This document shows positions 1 through 11,984 of a stretch of DNA of 64,000 nt, one piece after another. A model generated the notes under the pieces. It saw nothing but the letters and a program-made list of their open reading frames with translations, was not told the origin of the DNA and did no database searches. A program made the position numbers and the translations under genes. This stretch comes from Vespula vulgaris (lineage: Eukaryota > Arthropoda > Insecta > Hymenoptera > Vespidae), in contig NC_066587.1 of assembly GCF_905475345.1 (NCBI RefSeq), positions 12,813,558-12,877,557 of the forward strand, given 5' to 3'. Position 1 is the first letter of the stretch; each line of letters opens with the position of its first letter.

Positions 1-567
1 AGGTTCTGAACGTGATGTCACAACGAACTACGCTAGAAGCTAAGATCAGATATATATTATAAAGAGATGGAGAGAAAGAGAAGGAGAGAAAAATCGAAGA
101 ATCGTTGATGTAGCAAGATGTCTTCGAGAAGATAAGATCGACTCTTTCAATTTGTCGAAGAAATAAATAATTAAAAAGAAAAGAAAAAGAGAATATAATA
201 ATAAAAAGGGATAAGCGAAGAGAGAAGGAGAGAGTAGAGTAGTAGAGGCATCGAAGTGTCCGAAGCGAGCACGTATCGGGTGGTTGCTTTATTACGGAAT
301 CTCTTCGCTGCCCTCGTAGAGAGGTCGACGCCTCGAGAGATCCGGCGAAGCGTGGAACGCGTGCTCGAGTGTGTGCACGGTCACGTACACACGTGCATAA
401 AGCTCATGCGTTTCTCTCTCTTTCTTCCTCTTATGTGTGTATGTGTATTTTACTCGGCTCTCTTTTTGCTTACGATCGCGTGCCTACTTCGTGTGTGCGT
501 ACGTCGCACCGACTGCGTTCGTGAGCGCTCGCGCACGTTCGTTCACGGGGGAGCTCTGGTCCGAGAG

Positions 568-569
<2 letters not shown>

Positions 570-609
<40 letters not shown>
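570..609 (+). repeat. (CT)n microsatellite
   Basis: About 20 uninterrupted CT units in the UBE2R intron. Confidence 0.95.
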
Positions 610-612
<3 letters not shown>

Positions 613-774
613 CTCTCTTTCTTTCTCCCTATCTTTCTATCTCTCAGTCTCTTTTTCTCTCCCTCATCGACTAAGGTCGCGCTCGGGACCTCCGAACGAC
701 TATTAACGGGACAGGATCTCTCTTGAGTCTGTGAGAACTGAGCGTGCATTACCCTGGTAAAGAGATAGTAAGAA

Positions 775-778
<4 letters not shown>

Positions 779-832
<54 letters not shown>
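779..832 (+). repeat. (GA)n microsatellite
   Basis: About 27 GA units. It is complementary to the CT tract 170 bp upstream, so the two could pair in a transcript. Confidence 0.95.
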
Positions 833-836
<4 letters not shown>

Positions 837-1827
837 ACGCGACTTGGTTGCTCGTTTAGCTTGAGTTCAAGGTAGAACGCGATGGGATTTACGCGAGGGA
901 CCACTCGCTGCTATAAGAGTAAGAGAGAGAGAAAAGCTGAGAAATTCTCTTTCTCACTTGTGACGTTTACCTCGAGCTTTTGCAATTCTACCTATCTTCA
1001 TGGTATCACGTTTTGAAGTTAACTGAAACTCAAAGGCCTATGGTTTTCACTATCGTTACGTTTCTTTCATTCTCATTCTCTTTTTCTCTCTTTCTTACGT
1101 GACCATGAGCTTTATCGATCATTGCTTCGTGAAGAAAGTTGGCAAATAAACGCTATTATACCTCGTGTAAATGAACTACTACAACTTTTATTTGTGACGA
1201 AAATTCCTTTATCTGTTTTATTTTCATTTGATAAATCATAACTCGGCAATAATACTTTTGTTTACGATCGAGATTATTTTATCTGGGATAGTGAAATTTT
1301 TAGGAACGTCACGTATATTTGTTTCCTTTATTATTCGTTTATATCTACACGTTATTCATAAACACTGATATAATTTCAACACATTCCCAAACATCGCATC
1401 CAATACCAGATGTAATAAAATAGAAAAAGAAGTATGAAAAGAACGATTATCGTTGGTTTTTCGCAAATTCAACTTCGAATTTGTGGGAATCATGAATCGT
1501 TTGTTCCTCGGCTGGATCACAAAGAGTCGTATTTATTTTTATGCTTGGCCGTGCGCAAGCGAGTTCGTTTCGCCCACCTTTTCCAAGTATCGTCTCGGAC
1601 GAGAGAGACTTTCAACCCGATGAAAATTTGTCTGGCAAAGCGAATTTCTAAGAAACGTTTCGACTTGAAATATCGTTCCTATACGCAAGCGAATCTCCTA
1701 ATTTCGTCTGCATTCATTAAATCCGAATAATCGAATCCTGACTCTTTCAAACGAGACGAGATGACAACTTGCTTACCGTTTCGTGCTTACTACTTTACGT
1801 TCTAGTCTTTTTTCATTTGCTTCGCAG

Positions 1828-3115
1828 AACGGAGATCTGTGCATATCTATCTTGCATCCACCGGTAGACGATCCACAAAGCGGTGAACTGCCATGCGAGA
1901 GGTGGAACCCAACGCAGAACGTTAGGTAAGATCGAATGTGTTCCACGTGAGGATCTTTCGGACTTCCTCGATCTCTTTTCTCCATTCCTAGCATCATCAT
2001 CATTATTATCATCATCGTTTCATCGTCCTACATCAAGTATATCGATACAGGTAGAAGAAAATAAACGGTAAATGGATATTCCTTTGATACCTCTTACAGG
2101 ACGATCTTGCTGTCAGTGATCTCACTCTTGAACGAGCCCAACACATATAGCCCTGCCAATGTAGATGCCTCGGTGATGTACAGACGCTGGCGTGACTCCA
2201 AGGGGAGAGATAAAGAGTATGAAAATATCATAAGGTAAGGAGCAAGTATCGAGAAGGAGGATGTATGACTCTCTTTCTCTCTCTCTCTCCTTTCTCTCTT
2301 CCCTCTCTGTTTCACATACACACTCCTTCACTCCATTGTTCTTACCTTTTCGTACCGTTATAACTTAGTCTTTTTCTCGCACCGCTCCTACAGTTCTAAG
2401 CGAAAGTTCTCGCCTCGTGGGAGACGTATATCGTTGATTCTCATGGATTAAAATGATGAGCGTTCCTTAGTAATAAATCACGATTGAGATTTTCTCCTAT
2501 TCTTCGTTTATATCTACATGATTTTCGATATTCGAAATAGGAAAATTATGAGGTTCTGATTCTTCTATTTCACTAATTAAATGAAGTTAGATCGATTGAT
2601 AGAAATATATAAATCGATTTTCAAACACAATCGTGTTATATAGTGATATTTTATGTGGAAAGTGTTTGACCAATTATCTATACTTTTAATCGATATCACG
2701 TATTTTCTTGAAATTCGATTTACACAACTTTCGAGATAAACGATTCGTCTCTTACGTTCCTTTGTTCAGGAGGAATACGACGAATAAAAATGGCGGCATA
2801 TTTGAACGTAGACGCGTTCTATGTTAACGACAATTAAAAGAAGCGTAATCGTGATCAAAGTATTTCCATGCAATAAATATTTGTGTTTACAGGAAGCAAG
2901 CTCAAGCAGCCAAGATGGAGGCTGAGAAGGAAGGTATCGTAGTACCGGTAACATTGGAGGATTATTGCATAAAGACGCGTGCGAGGCCAGCCGAACAACA
3001 ATTGGATATGACGGATTTCTACGACGATGAATACGAACTAGATGACGACGAAGATGAACAACTTAGCGCCAGCGATTACGAAGATGGCGACGATAGCGGA
3101 AACGGAGAGTCGTGA
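1828..3115 (+). CDS. Ubiquitin-conjugating enzyme E2 R (CDC34/UBE2R), C-terminal three exons; 5' partial
   Basis: Coding exons are 1828-1925, 2100-2234 and 2893-3115, with GT-AG introns and phases that fit (151 residues visible). The gene encodes a class III E2 that accepts ubiquitin from E1 on a cysteine and passes it to SCF-bound substrates. The catalytic Cys is codon 1840-1842 in the block GDLCISILHPP. It is followed by the acidic insertion typical of CDC34 (PVDDPQSGELP), then by WNPTQNVRTILLSVISLLNE and SPANVDASVMYRRW, all characteristic of UBE2R1/2. The last exon carries the long Asp/Glu-rich tail that in this family contacts the basic canyon of cullin. The N-terminal part of the UBC fold lies outside the window. 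The stop is TGA at 3113-3115, with a possible AATAAA at 3176-3181. The family call is very secure; which of the vertebrate pair (CDC34 or UBE2R2) is closer cannot be decided here. Confidence 0.95.
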
Positions 3116-3204
3116 TCCATTTCTTAAAATTATAAATTACGCGAAACGCTAATTATTACCAGTTCTGTATAGATTAATAAATTAATGAGCTTCTAAACCG
3201 GACG

Positions 3205-3250
<46 letters not shown>

Positions 3251-6200
3251 CTTTTTCTTTCTTTCAGATTGTATACATAGATACACGTACATTGAAATAA
3301 CAAATATACACTTCTCTCTTTTCCTCCCTTTCGCGATTTGTTCCTCTTTCTATCTCTTTCGTCTTTTTCTCTCTTTCTCTCTTTCTATTTCTCTCACTCT
3401 CTTTTTCTTTTCCGTTTCTATATACAAATGTGCCACGTAAATTTTCAACTAACGCGTCGCATTGTCATATCATATGGCTTCGATTGCCGCAAGTAAGATC
3501 GAAGACATCGTCAATTAACGTGTTCTCACGAGTACCGATCATATTTCCATCTCTTGATAGTTATTTTTGACGGCACATCGAATTACTCCCACGTAAATGC
3601 CGTGTTGTTGATTACCAATTAGAAATGATATTTTAATAAAAATGCGACTCTCCTTTGTTAAGCGATTGATTTATAAATTAGTGAAATGAAAATTGTATAC
3701 ATTTGTTTTAATCTTGGGAGCGGAGATATCTATCAAAAAGCTTCTCCGTATCGAATCGAAATAGAATAATTGTGTTGCTGTCCGAGACACGTGAAAAATG
3801 TTAACAAAGTTTTGGAGAGCGTCGTACCGTTAAGTTGTCGGGGATACCGTGTTTACAAGCTCCTTAACTTAAGCAATATACGGTATGAATATAAGTACTT
3901 CGGTAGGAGCACCGTGCTTGTTGTGTTGTGGCTGGCACATCGATCTTCGAAATAACAATGAGAAGGGTCGATTGATTTACCCCTCTGGCAGAATCCTCTA
4001 TGCTATTAAATTTATACATAAAGTACAAGAATTGGTATTAGAAAAAAAAAAAAAAACGAAGTACCTATTTATCTAGCGAATTCAAAGTTACGAGCGGGTA
4101 CATCAATTGATCCTAAGTATACAATCTTATTATACATATGAAATTTATGAAAAAACATGAAATGTGAAATTACATCGTAATGCGTGATGATTATTTATGC
4201 TGTAAAGCCAAAAGTGTAATGTCGAGAAGAGTACTACAACGCCAATAATGAAAAATGGAGCAAGTTGTCCAGGAAGACTCGTATTCGAAATCTCAAGTTC
4301 GGTTTCTATTAACAATTAATCGATCTGAGATAAAGAATTTATCGAGTCTACGAATATTATAATATATTACTTATTACCAATTTTTCTTATCTTTAACGCG
4401 GCCATTTTCTGTTATGATCACGAATAACTTGCGTAAAATCTAACTATCGAACTTCAACGATTAATGAGAAAGAGACTTCGATGGATTGCTTGCTTACATT
4501 TTCACGCGTAAGATAATTTTTATTACAGAAAATATCTCAGTTGTAAACTATAAAATTAATGTCGGGGAAACGTTTGAAACGAGTACCAATGTATGTCTGA
4601 GATGCCTACATGCATCGTGCTACATCCACGAAGCTAGTTTAACACGTAATGTTAAAAGCCCCCTATTTAGAGCTTTTATAATAAATAAGCTTATATAATG
4701 GTAACTATCAATATAAATATCTAAGTATCTAATCTTTTTTGCTTCCTTTTTTCTTAATTTTAATCATGTCTATTATATTATCAATATCCGATAAAATAAA
4801 TGTTTTTTTAATTTTTTTTTTTTCTTAATCGCAGTTACCATTTTTAATATTACAATGTTTTTATTTCCAAATAATATAAAAAATTGTTAACTATATACCA
4901 AGCTACATAGCTTACTATTTTCTTAGTGACAATAAACTATAATGAGATAGCAATCATTTTTGATATACCAAACGTCGAAAGAGTTTTTTGTTTATTCCCT
5001 ATCTTTTTGTATAAGCGTCTTATTACGATAATTTATATTTTTTTTATTGTAAACTTCGATAATCGTAAAGTACTGATTAATGATTTGTTTCATTCGTCGA
5101 ATTTAATTTATACAAGTTTTAATGCAGAACTTATATCAGTAGTTCTTACCATTGAAAATATCAATTTTCTTTTACGAAAGATCAAATACCGATAATTCGT
5201 TTACAAAACTGTGCCCATAATCTTTTTCTAATTTCATATGAATTTTTTGATGAAGGAATTTTTGCTTGTATTAGGGGGCTTTTATATTAAATAAGGGACA
5301 TACTCTGTGACAATGTTTGAGATAACTTTTCACTATTAACATCTGGTAAAGTCAAGCTTTATTTCTTAGAAGAAGCTTAAAACAGATGTGAATTGAAATA
5401 AACATAAGTTTACTATTTAAGTAAAAGAAATATCAGATATGGCTAACTTACTCTGTGGCAGTGTATCTGTGCTCGTATGACTGAAATTGTAAATAGTACA
5501 TGAAACACACAATCTTAAAAAAACATAAAATGTGTATATGGTACTTTCACTTCGTTCTCCATCAGCCATTTTATTGAAAGACCAAAATTAAATGTTGAAA
5601 GTGTTAAACCATAAAATAAAGATGGAAGTTTATTTAAATTTCAATATTGCCCAAACATATACTCAGCGCTTGAAGTAGTATAGTAAAAATGAATATTCCC
5701 TAGTTCCTCTAATATAATATAAAGAAAAAAAACTTCGTTTCATGTTTCTCTTACAATTAGGTATGTAACGATAGGAAATTGTGTAAGACATTTAAGTAAT
5801 GCTAATAATTTGTATACATGATTATTTTTTCTTCTTTTTTGTACATACCAATAAAAATCTTCATACAATTATTAATAAATTTCTAGTGCAGTAATGGCAC
5901 GTGTCTCATTAATAAATTGAAATAATATTACAGTAAGGGTCATACTATAAACAATTAATGTAATAAGCAATATAAAAGTTCATAGAAATTAAAAAAAAGA
6001 AAGAATAACATATTGTAAATTCGTAATATTCATCTATGATACGCAAAGTATATTTTAAAAAAAGTTTGTAAGAGGAAGCTTCATTTTTATTGTATCAATG
6101 TTATTCGTAATATATTATTTGTTTCAGGCAACAAGTAAGTATAATATATGTATAATTTACGCATATTTATTTGTACCGTAAAATTCGTTGTACAAACATT

Positions 6201-6257
6201 TTTATTTGATATTACATTACAAATTATATTGAAAAAATATTTTTTAATGTTAATGTT
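3116..6257. other. AT-rich spacer: UBE2R 3' UTR and probable GSTCD 3' UTR
   Basis: No convincing gene was found. The left end is UBE2R 3' UTR with a CT tract at 3210-3246 and pyrimidine-rich sequence to about 3420. The right part (about 5200-6257) is strongly AT-rich and may contain the 3' UTR of the minus-strand GSTCD gene. ORFs of 60-90 codons (for example at 3770, 4486 and 4926) have no recognisable domain and the composition of non-coding DNA. Confidence 0.5.
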
Positions 6258-7964
6258 CTAATTTTTCATACATGTTTTTTTAGGGATTCCAACTAATATG
6301 TGATTTTTAGGTGTACATGTCTCTGGTATTAATTTACCAAGATATACTGAATAATTAAATTGCTCTGCTTGTAATTTCCTATCAGTGTCTATAATAGCCA
6401 TACATTCATATCCTTGTTGAGTTTTAGCATTCAATTTATCGTGTGTTTGATCTGCAGCATGACTAAGAGTCAAATATTGTTTGTTGTTTATGTGTTTCTT
6501 AAAAACATCACTTCTTGGATATGTTAAATGATGACAATTGTGTAATGATCCATAACAACATGGACAACTTACAAAAATAGCATTTTTTTTGATACATTGT
6601 TGAATAACTAAATCAGTTGCTACTCCGCAAGCATGTAAAGATATACCTATATTAAAATTTCCTTTAAAATAATCCAAATTACACTGATAAAATTTAATAT
6701 TAGTCAATTTCAGCAGCTTCACTCTTTCTTTTGCTCTATTTAAAGACTGTTCTTTATTTTCTAATAATATTACAGTACAGTTTGGTAAGAGATATGCAAG
6801 TAAGACTCCAAGGTGACCACTACCAGAACAAAAATCTACAATAACATCACCTGCTTTTGCTAATTTTATAACAGGTTTACATAAGTTTTCCAACTGTTGA
6901 GATTTTCTTTTCAGACGAGAAGGCGGTAAAGATCCACCTTCTGGAGTTATATCAAAAGGAATATTTGTCCAGTCAAAACATATTTCTGCACCATAAGTTT
7001 CTACATCAAGTTCACTTATAATTTCTGCATTATGGATAATTTGCATGGAATATTCTATGTCTTTTTGTTTTGTGTAGATACGACTTTTTGGTTTATATCT
7101 TTTGGGATCACTTTTATATAAACTTTCATTAGAAACTTGAGGAAGTATATAATTAATTTCATTATTAATTTTCTTTTCTTGAATAGATAAGCAACTTAAA
7201 CATTCCAGTATAATATGATCTTGCACCATTCGCCCGTACCACTTAGTTATCAATGGTAATAATTTGAGTATTGCATCACTCGAATATGTTGTAAGCAATA
7301 TATGCACGCAAACAAAAATAATTATATCAGCTAATGTAATATAAGAACCTTCTGCATATTTATGTTCTGGTATTTGAGCTTTATATTCTGTTATTACATC
7401 TTGTGCACTATTTTTCTTAAACTCTACATATTTGTACAAATTATGTATCCTTAACGGTTGCGACATATGACATTCAAATCTTGCAAGGCTATGAGGCAAT
7501 TCTACTTCATTCGAACTATCTAAATCAAGAAATTTTAACATGTTAATCATATCTATTTCACAAAACTTAGTCCAGACACTGCTTTCCAAGCAAGCTAATA
7601 AGCATGACTCTTTAAATCCCAACAAAGATCTACAGTAATGTAATGGACAATCTATAAGAGTTGTTTTTATAATCTGTCTTAGTATAGCACAAAGTCCTGC
7701 TATGTAACTTGTTTTATTTAAAACTATACTAGGTAATTCACAAGAATTTACATCATGAGGAATCTCATTTTTATCTATAATTTCATATACAAATTGAGAT
7801 ATATCTACAATATATGCACATTCATTTAACTTTTGTTTAGTTTGAATCAATTTAATATTGATTTCAGAATTGCAATATTTTATTGTAAAAAGAGTTATAA
7901 CTGTTTCTATTGGAGCAAGGCATAAATCAGTCAATGAATATATCTCTAAATATGCTTCATTCAT
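6258..7964 (-). CDS. GSTCD-like protein: glutathione S-transferase C-terminal domain-containing putative methyltransferase
   Basis: Single-exon reading frame of 568 residues, close to the usual 600-odd of vertebrate GSTCD. The N-terminal part (about 1-260) is the GST-C-like helical region. Residues about 375-392 carry a class I SAM-binding motif (DFCSGSGHLGVLLAYLLP, with D377), followed by an acidic strand end (VILLEN). Further on come ISLHACGVATDLVIQ and a SCPCCYG motif near residues 463-470, the signature of this methyltransferase-like family. The substrate is unknown; the enzymatic role is inferred from the fold. It is the last of three head-to-tail minus-strand genes; its ATG lies only 75 bp beyond the JTB stop. 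The ATG context (AAAAAATGAATG) is adequate and there is no better upstream start. Confidence 0.9.
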   Translation of the reverse strand: MNEAYLEIYSLTDLCLAPIETVITLFTIKYCNSEINIKLIQTKQKLNECAYIVDISQFVYEIIDKNEIPHDVNSCELPSIVLNKTSYIAGLCAILRQIIKTTLIDCPLHYCRSLLGFKESCLLACLESSVWTKFCEIDMINMLKFLDLDSSNEVELPHSLARFECHMSQPLRIHNLYKYVEFKKNSAQDVITEYKAQIPEHKYAEGSYITLADIIIFVCVHILLTTYSSDAILKLLPLITKWYGRMVQDHIILECLSCLSIQEKKINNEINYILPQVSNESLYKSDPKRYKPKSRIYTKQKDIEYSMQIIHNAEIISELDVETYGAEICFDWTNIPFDITPEGGSLPPSRLKRKSQQLENLCKPVIKLAKAGDVIVDFCSGSGHLGVLLAYLLPNCTVILLENKEQSLNRAKERVKLLKLTNIKFYQCNLDYFKGNFNIGISLHACGVATDLVIQQCIKKNAIFVSCPCCYGSLHNCHHLTYPRSDVFKKHINNKQYLTLSHAADQTHDKLNAKTQQGYECMAIIDTDRKLQAEQFNYSVYLGKLIPETCTPKNHILVGIPKKTCMKN

Positions 7965-8038
7965 TTTTTAGGTTTTTGAAACCACTAAAATATATTATAT
8001 CGTTATAAAAAATTTATAAACAAATTTATTTTCACTTA

Positions 8039-8731
8039 CTATACACTAGCTCTCAACTGTCTGGCAACTTTACGAATAATTCTTTGCCTCAGTATATTTT
8101 CCCTCCAATATACACTAATACAAGAAATAAATGCTAAGACAAACATAAAACCTTCAAATTTCCAAAATGCTCTTTCTTCTAACCATGCTACTCTGTCACA
8201 ACTGAAATATAAACCATTGAAATATATATACAGAAATTCATCTTTATTATAAAAAATTCCTATTAACTATAAATTACCTTCTCGTTATAATTTCTCCACT
8301 TCTACACTTCAAAACTTCTTTATACCTGGCATGGATACACACTGCAATACTTTCACTTGCTATTTCAAAAGCATCACATGGATGACATTCTGTAATTATT
8401 TCATATTCATTTCCTGGTACACAAACAGTATTATTCTCAAAGTTATCGAGATAAAGTTTATTTGGAGAATTTGTCCAGTGACTTTCAACAACCAACACTA
8501 GAATTGTTAATCTACACAAAATAAAAAAGAAATTATTCTATTTATGTATACAAATGACTACTTACTAAAGAATTTTATAAGACAAAGCAAACAATGATCT
8601 GTTTACATGTATTAATCATGAACACAACATAAAAGATACTAAAAGACAATCATTGAAACGTGAATTACAACTGACCCTCCTAATAAAATTATACCTAGCA
8701 ACATTCGCTTCTTTGTACAAGACTCAATCAT
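8039..8731 (-). CDS. JTB: JTB (jumping translocation breakpoint) family membrane protein
   Basis: Reconstructed as three coding exons in minus-strand order: 8731-8676, 8511-8278 and 8201-8039 (150 residues including a short first exon; human JTB has 146). Exon 1 encodes a hydrophobic leader (MLLGIILLGG) that continues as LTILVLVV at the start of exon 2. The lumenal part has the paired cysteines of the family (ITECHPCDAFEI, AVCIHARY, EVLKCRSG). Exon 3 contains the diagnostic AFWKFEGFMFVLAFI, which is the transmembrane segment, then a short basic cytoplasmic tail (RQRIIRKVARQL). The first donor is a weaker GTCAGT, but it restores frame exactly. A tempting TTG start at 8519 lies inside the splice acceptor and is rejected. 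JTB is linked to mitochondria and cytokinesis in mammals; its role in insects is unclear. Its neighbours ECSIT and GSTCD are on the same strand at close spacing. Confidence 0.88.
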
Positions 8732-9085
8732 TTCGTATATTCCTACTTATATTTACACTCTTAATTCAAATTATGCTATCCTTTCATAATAAAATTAATA
8801 TTCATGTGTACAATGTACAGCACCATAAATTATTTTTTATATGAGATGAAATCGACAGTTGATGTTGATCGACGCGCCACTCTGTGTTAAGCTGTAAAAG
8901 CTACATTAATAGTATCACCATGATCTTAATTTCAAATTGGAATATTCATCACAAAAGATAATAAGTTGTGAAATAAAATATTACATCATGTTATTTCGTT
9001 AGAATGAACTTAATGAATATTCCCTGATCTATAGATATTTTAATTTTATAAATGTTTCAATTAAAATATTTGTTTTTATTATTAA

Positions 9086-10352
9086 TTAATTACTTCTTTT
9101 TTGTAAATTTTTCTGTTCTTTTGCAAATATTATACATTCTGTTTCTACTGATGATGCCAATTTTATAAGTATAGGAATTTTTTCTAAAACTGGATTATCT
9201 TTCTGCAAATATCGAATCCAAGATATTGCAGAATCCTTAGTAGATGTACCAGTGGCACATATTGCAAAATAAACACCATCCTCTTGCTCATGCACTGTAG
9301 GTGCTATAACAATTTCATTTGTCTTCCAAAATGGAATTTTGATCTTGCTAACATCTAGAAAGAAATATGAATAATCTTTATCGAATACAGTTGATTACTT
9401 TTAATACAGTAAATATCATTAACGTACCATCAGGATTTTCATATTCATAAGTACTCTTTATTGGGTCTGCTCTCAAAATGAAATAATCAACTGACTGATT
9501 TGCAACCCAAATCTTGAAAGGACCTTCTACATACATAGGCGTGTCCTTTCTTAATTTTAAATGTTGTACTAATAAATTTTTTTGAATAGGACTTATAGCA
9601 GATATTATCCATGTATCTTCAATAGATTCCTCTATATCTTTTGTCTCAAATTCAGATGTAACTGTTGTTACATCAACACTACTTATCTTTTGTATTGCTA
9701 TTCTGGCAAGTATTTTTGGATCTGTAGGTATTGGTTTAGGAACAGGCCAAGGATTTAAATTGACAAATTTAGACATCCAATATAACATTCGCCATAACTT
9801 TTTCAATGGTCTAGCATGTTTACCAAAGATATTTAAGAGAATATCTTCCAATTCTTCATCAGGTATTACTTGATTATCTTCCATTTGTTGTAATACATCG
9901 GTAGCAACATCTTGATGTTTTGGATAATATCTGAATACGACATTAAAATAATTTCTTGGAATATATGGTCCTTTTGGAAAGATATTTAATAAGGCTTTAT
10001 AAACTTCAAGATCCTTATGTATACCATAAACTTCCATGTATTTCAAAGCTAATTTAATAAATTCTAATTGACCTCTTTTATATGTTTCTTGTTCATAAGT
10101 TCTTATAATATCAAGGAAACTCTCTTTATTTTTTTCTTTCGTATTTTCAAACACAGATGTCATAAGTGTATTACTTCTCTTTGTTTTCTCTTCCTTAAGA
10201 AAGTTTTGGGCAACGTGAAATAAACGATTTGTCGCTAAAGGTAAAATTAAACAACTTCGTTCATTGAATTTCTTTTTAGTTATTACAGAATACCTAAACA
10301 CTGAACTATTCCTCTTTATTAAATATCTAAAAAGTATTTTATTACCGATCAT
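9086..10352 (-). CDS. ECSIT: ECSIT (evolutionarily conserved signalling intermediate in Toll pathway, mitochondrial)
   Basis: Two coding exons, 10352-9428 and 9354-9086, joined in phase (397 residues; human 431). ECSIT is a mitochondrial complex I assembly factor and also an adaptor between TRAF6 and MEKK1 in Toll/BMP signalling. The N-terminus is basic and hydrophobic (MIGNKILFRYLIKRNSSVFR), fitting a mitochondrial presequence. The PPR-like helical region with FNVVFRYYPKH and VLQQMEDNQVIPDEE, and the block FGKHARPLKKLWRMLYWMSK followed by NPWPVPKPIP, are family hallmarks. The C-terminal domain is split by the 73-bp intron after ENPDG. The start is the first ATG of the frame. It is divergent from PSMD10 and is followed 355 bp downstream by the JTB start. 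Confidence 0.93.
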
Positions 10353-10821
10353 TTTATTTATAAGATAAATTATATATATATATATATTTATATGTGTGGA
10401 CTTTTTAAAATTATTTACTTAGATATTTTATTAATTTTTAAAATGCTTTTTGAATTTATTTCTAAATTATGCGTATTAACAATCTATCTAACCTCGTTTA
10501 GTCAATGAATCCAGTTCGAAAGTGTTTCGACAAAACAGAGCGCAACTCTACATAGTTCTATTGATAAGGTAGATTTATTGATTATTGATAAAACAGTTTA
10601 TTATTTTAATATTAATAATTAAAGTAATGTTTATAACTGATTATAAATTTTATTAAAAATTATAAATTAAATTAATGTATATGTATTCTTGCAGTATATT
10701 CTTAAATATTCTTAAAGCAATTTTTAATTAATATATTGATTTTGTTGCGAGCAAAGAATACATAGACCCGGCAACCCAGCGATAGTGTTTGTAAAGAATA
10801 TTTTATATTCATTTATATATA
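10353..10821. promoter_or_regulatory. Probable bidirectional promoter between ECSIT and PSMD10
   Basis: The 469 bp between the two divergent start codons (10352 on minus, 10822 on plus) must hold both 5' UTRs and core promoters. It is very AT-rich, with a TATATA run at 10373-10387 and a GC-richer island near 10500-10560. No clear TATA box at a convincing distance could be assigned to either gene. The call rests on geometry only. Confidence 0.45.
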
Positions 10822-11984
10822 ATGGCTCAGCAAGATTCAATATATGATTTAGCTTATCGAGGTAAGACGTCAGACGTGAAAATTTTACTTAATGAAACTG
10901 AATCTTTGAAAACACAAACAGATAGCGTAAGTATTCAAATCTAATACACGATCGACGATTTTATCGAGGTTATTTAATCGAGGTTATAAAACGAACGTTA
11001 AACTGCATATTTGATTTTTAGAATGGACGAATGTTGATACACTGGGCTGCTTTAGGCGGACACGATGATCTAGTCAGATATTTATTATCTCTCGGTGTAC
11101 CGGTTGATCCAACAGACGACGTGAGTTTCTATTCTTTTTATTTTACATCACGATGACAAAACTGACAAAGGAGATATCAGTTTGTATATAATAGAAATGA
11201 GCGGGTAATCTCAATATTTTTCTATTAGATAAATATATTAGATAAATTAATATCACTCGTAAAAAAACTTATGATATTGTTTTGCATTGAATTTTCACAA
11301 TAGTAATTATAAAAAAATCGAAACAAAATGTAATTTAAAAAATTCTTTTATTTAATGATCACTTTATAGACAAACATGACACCATTAATTCTGGCAGCCT
11401 CTGCTGGACGAGAAAAAGCTGTTAACACTTTACTTGCCGAAGGTGCAAATGTTAATGCGACGACTATAGATGGACATTCAGCATTGCAATACGCAGCATC
11501 AAAAAATTGGAAGTCAATATGCGTTGCACTGCTCAGAAAATATGCTAACATAAATATTGCTGACAAAAGAGGAGCGACTCCTATGCATAGAGCTGCTTCG
11601 AAAGGAAATGTTGCAATTGTCCAAGTGTTGATAGAATATGGAAGAGATTTGAAGATAGGTCTTGTATTATTTGATGATTTTTCAGAATCAATAATAATTA
11701 ATGATTAATCATTAATCAATTATTAATGAATCTCATCATATATTAATGTATGAACGTTACGTGGATCATTTATTTTAGATCAGAGAGACGCATATGGAAA
11801 TACCCCATTGCATCTAGCTTGCGAGGAGGATCGTCAGGAGGAAGCAAAGATATTGGTAGCAAATGGCGCCGATATAACATTGACCAACAAAGAACGCAAA
11901 ACTCCATTGGATCTGGCGAATCCTGGATTAGCTCGAACGCTTAAAGAACTAAAGGAAGAACCAATAACAGCTGGTACTGCTTAA
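10822..11984 (+). CDS. PSMD10: 26S proteasome non-ATPase regulatory subunit 10 (gankyrin), ankyrin-repeat protein
   Basis: Four coding exons: 10822-10926, 11022-11120, 11370-11658 and 11779-11984 (232 residues; human 226). All introns are GT-AG and phases agree. The product is an all-ankyrin assembly chaperone of the proteasome base that binds the ATPase Rpt3/PSMC4. Repeats are visible as NGRMLIHWAALGGHDDLVRY, MTPLILAASAGREKAVNTLL, HSALQYAASKNWKSICVALL, ATPMHRAASKGNVAIVQVLI and GNTPLHLACEE. The N-terminus IYDLAYRGK and the last repeat TPLDLANPGLARTLKEL match gankyrin specifically and not other ankyrin proteins. The start ATG follows a short AT-rich leader. The gene is convergent with the myosin gene downstream. 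Confidence 0.95.

Larger units (their letters stand above)
1..1827 (+). other. Intron (and possible 5' non-coding sequence) of the UBE2R gene
   Basis: I see no coding exon here. The exon at 1828 opens just before the catalytic cysteine of a UBE2R enzyme, so about 85-90 N-terminal residues must be encoded further upstream, and no matching sequence is found in this stretch; the 5' exons are therefore inferred to lie beyond the left edge. The block contains a GC-richer part at about 250-560, a CT tract at 570-609 and a GA tract at 779-832. ORFs of 60-156 codons here run through the repeats or the AT-rich intron and look like chance. Confidence 0.6.

Noticed and set aside
256..726. 156-codon ORF at the left edge
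   Set aside because: It begins without an ATG and passes through the CT microsatellite; no homology recognised.
8517..8519. Start of JTB at 8519
   Set aside because: The codon is TTG within a TTTTGTGTAG acceptor; an upstream exon at 8731-8676 gives a normal ATG and hydrophobic leader.
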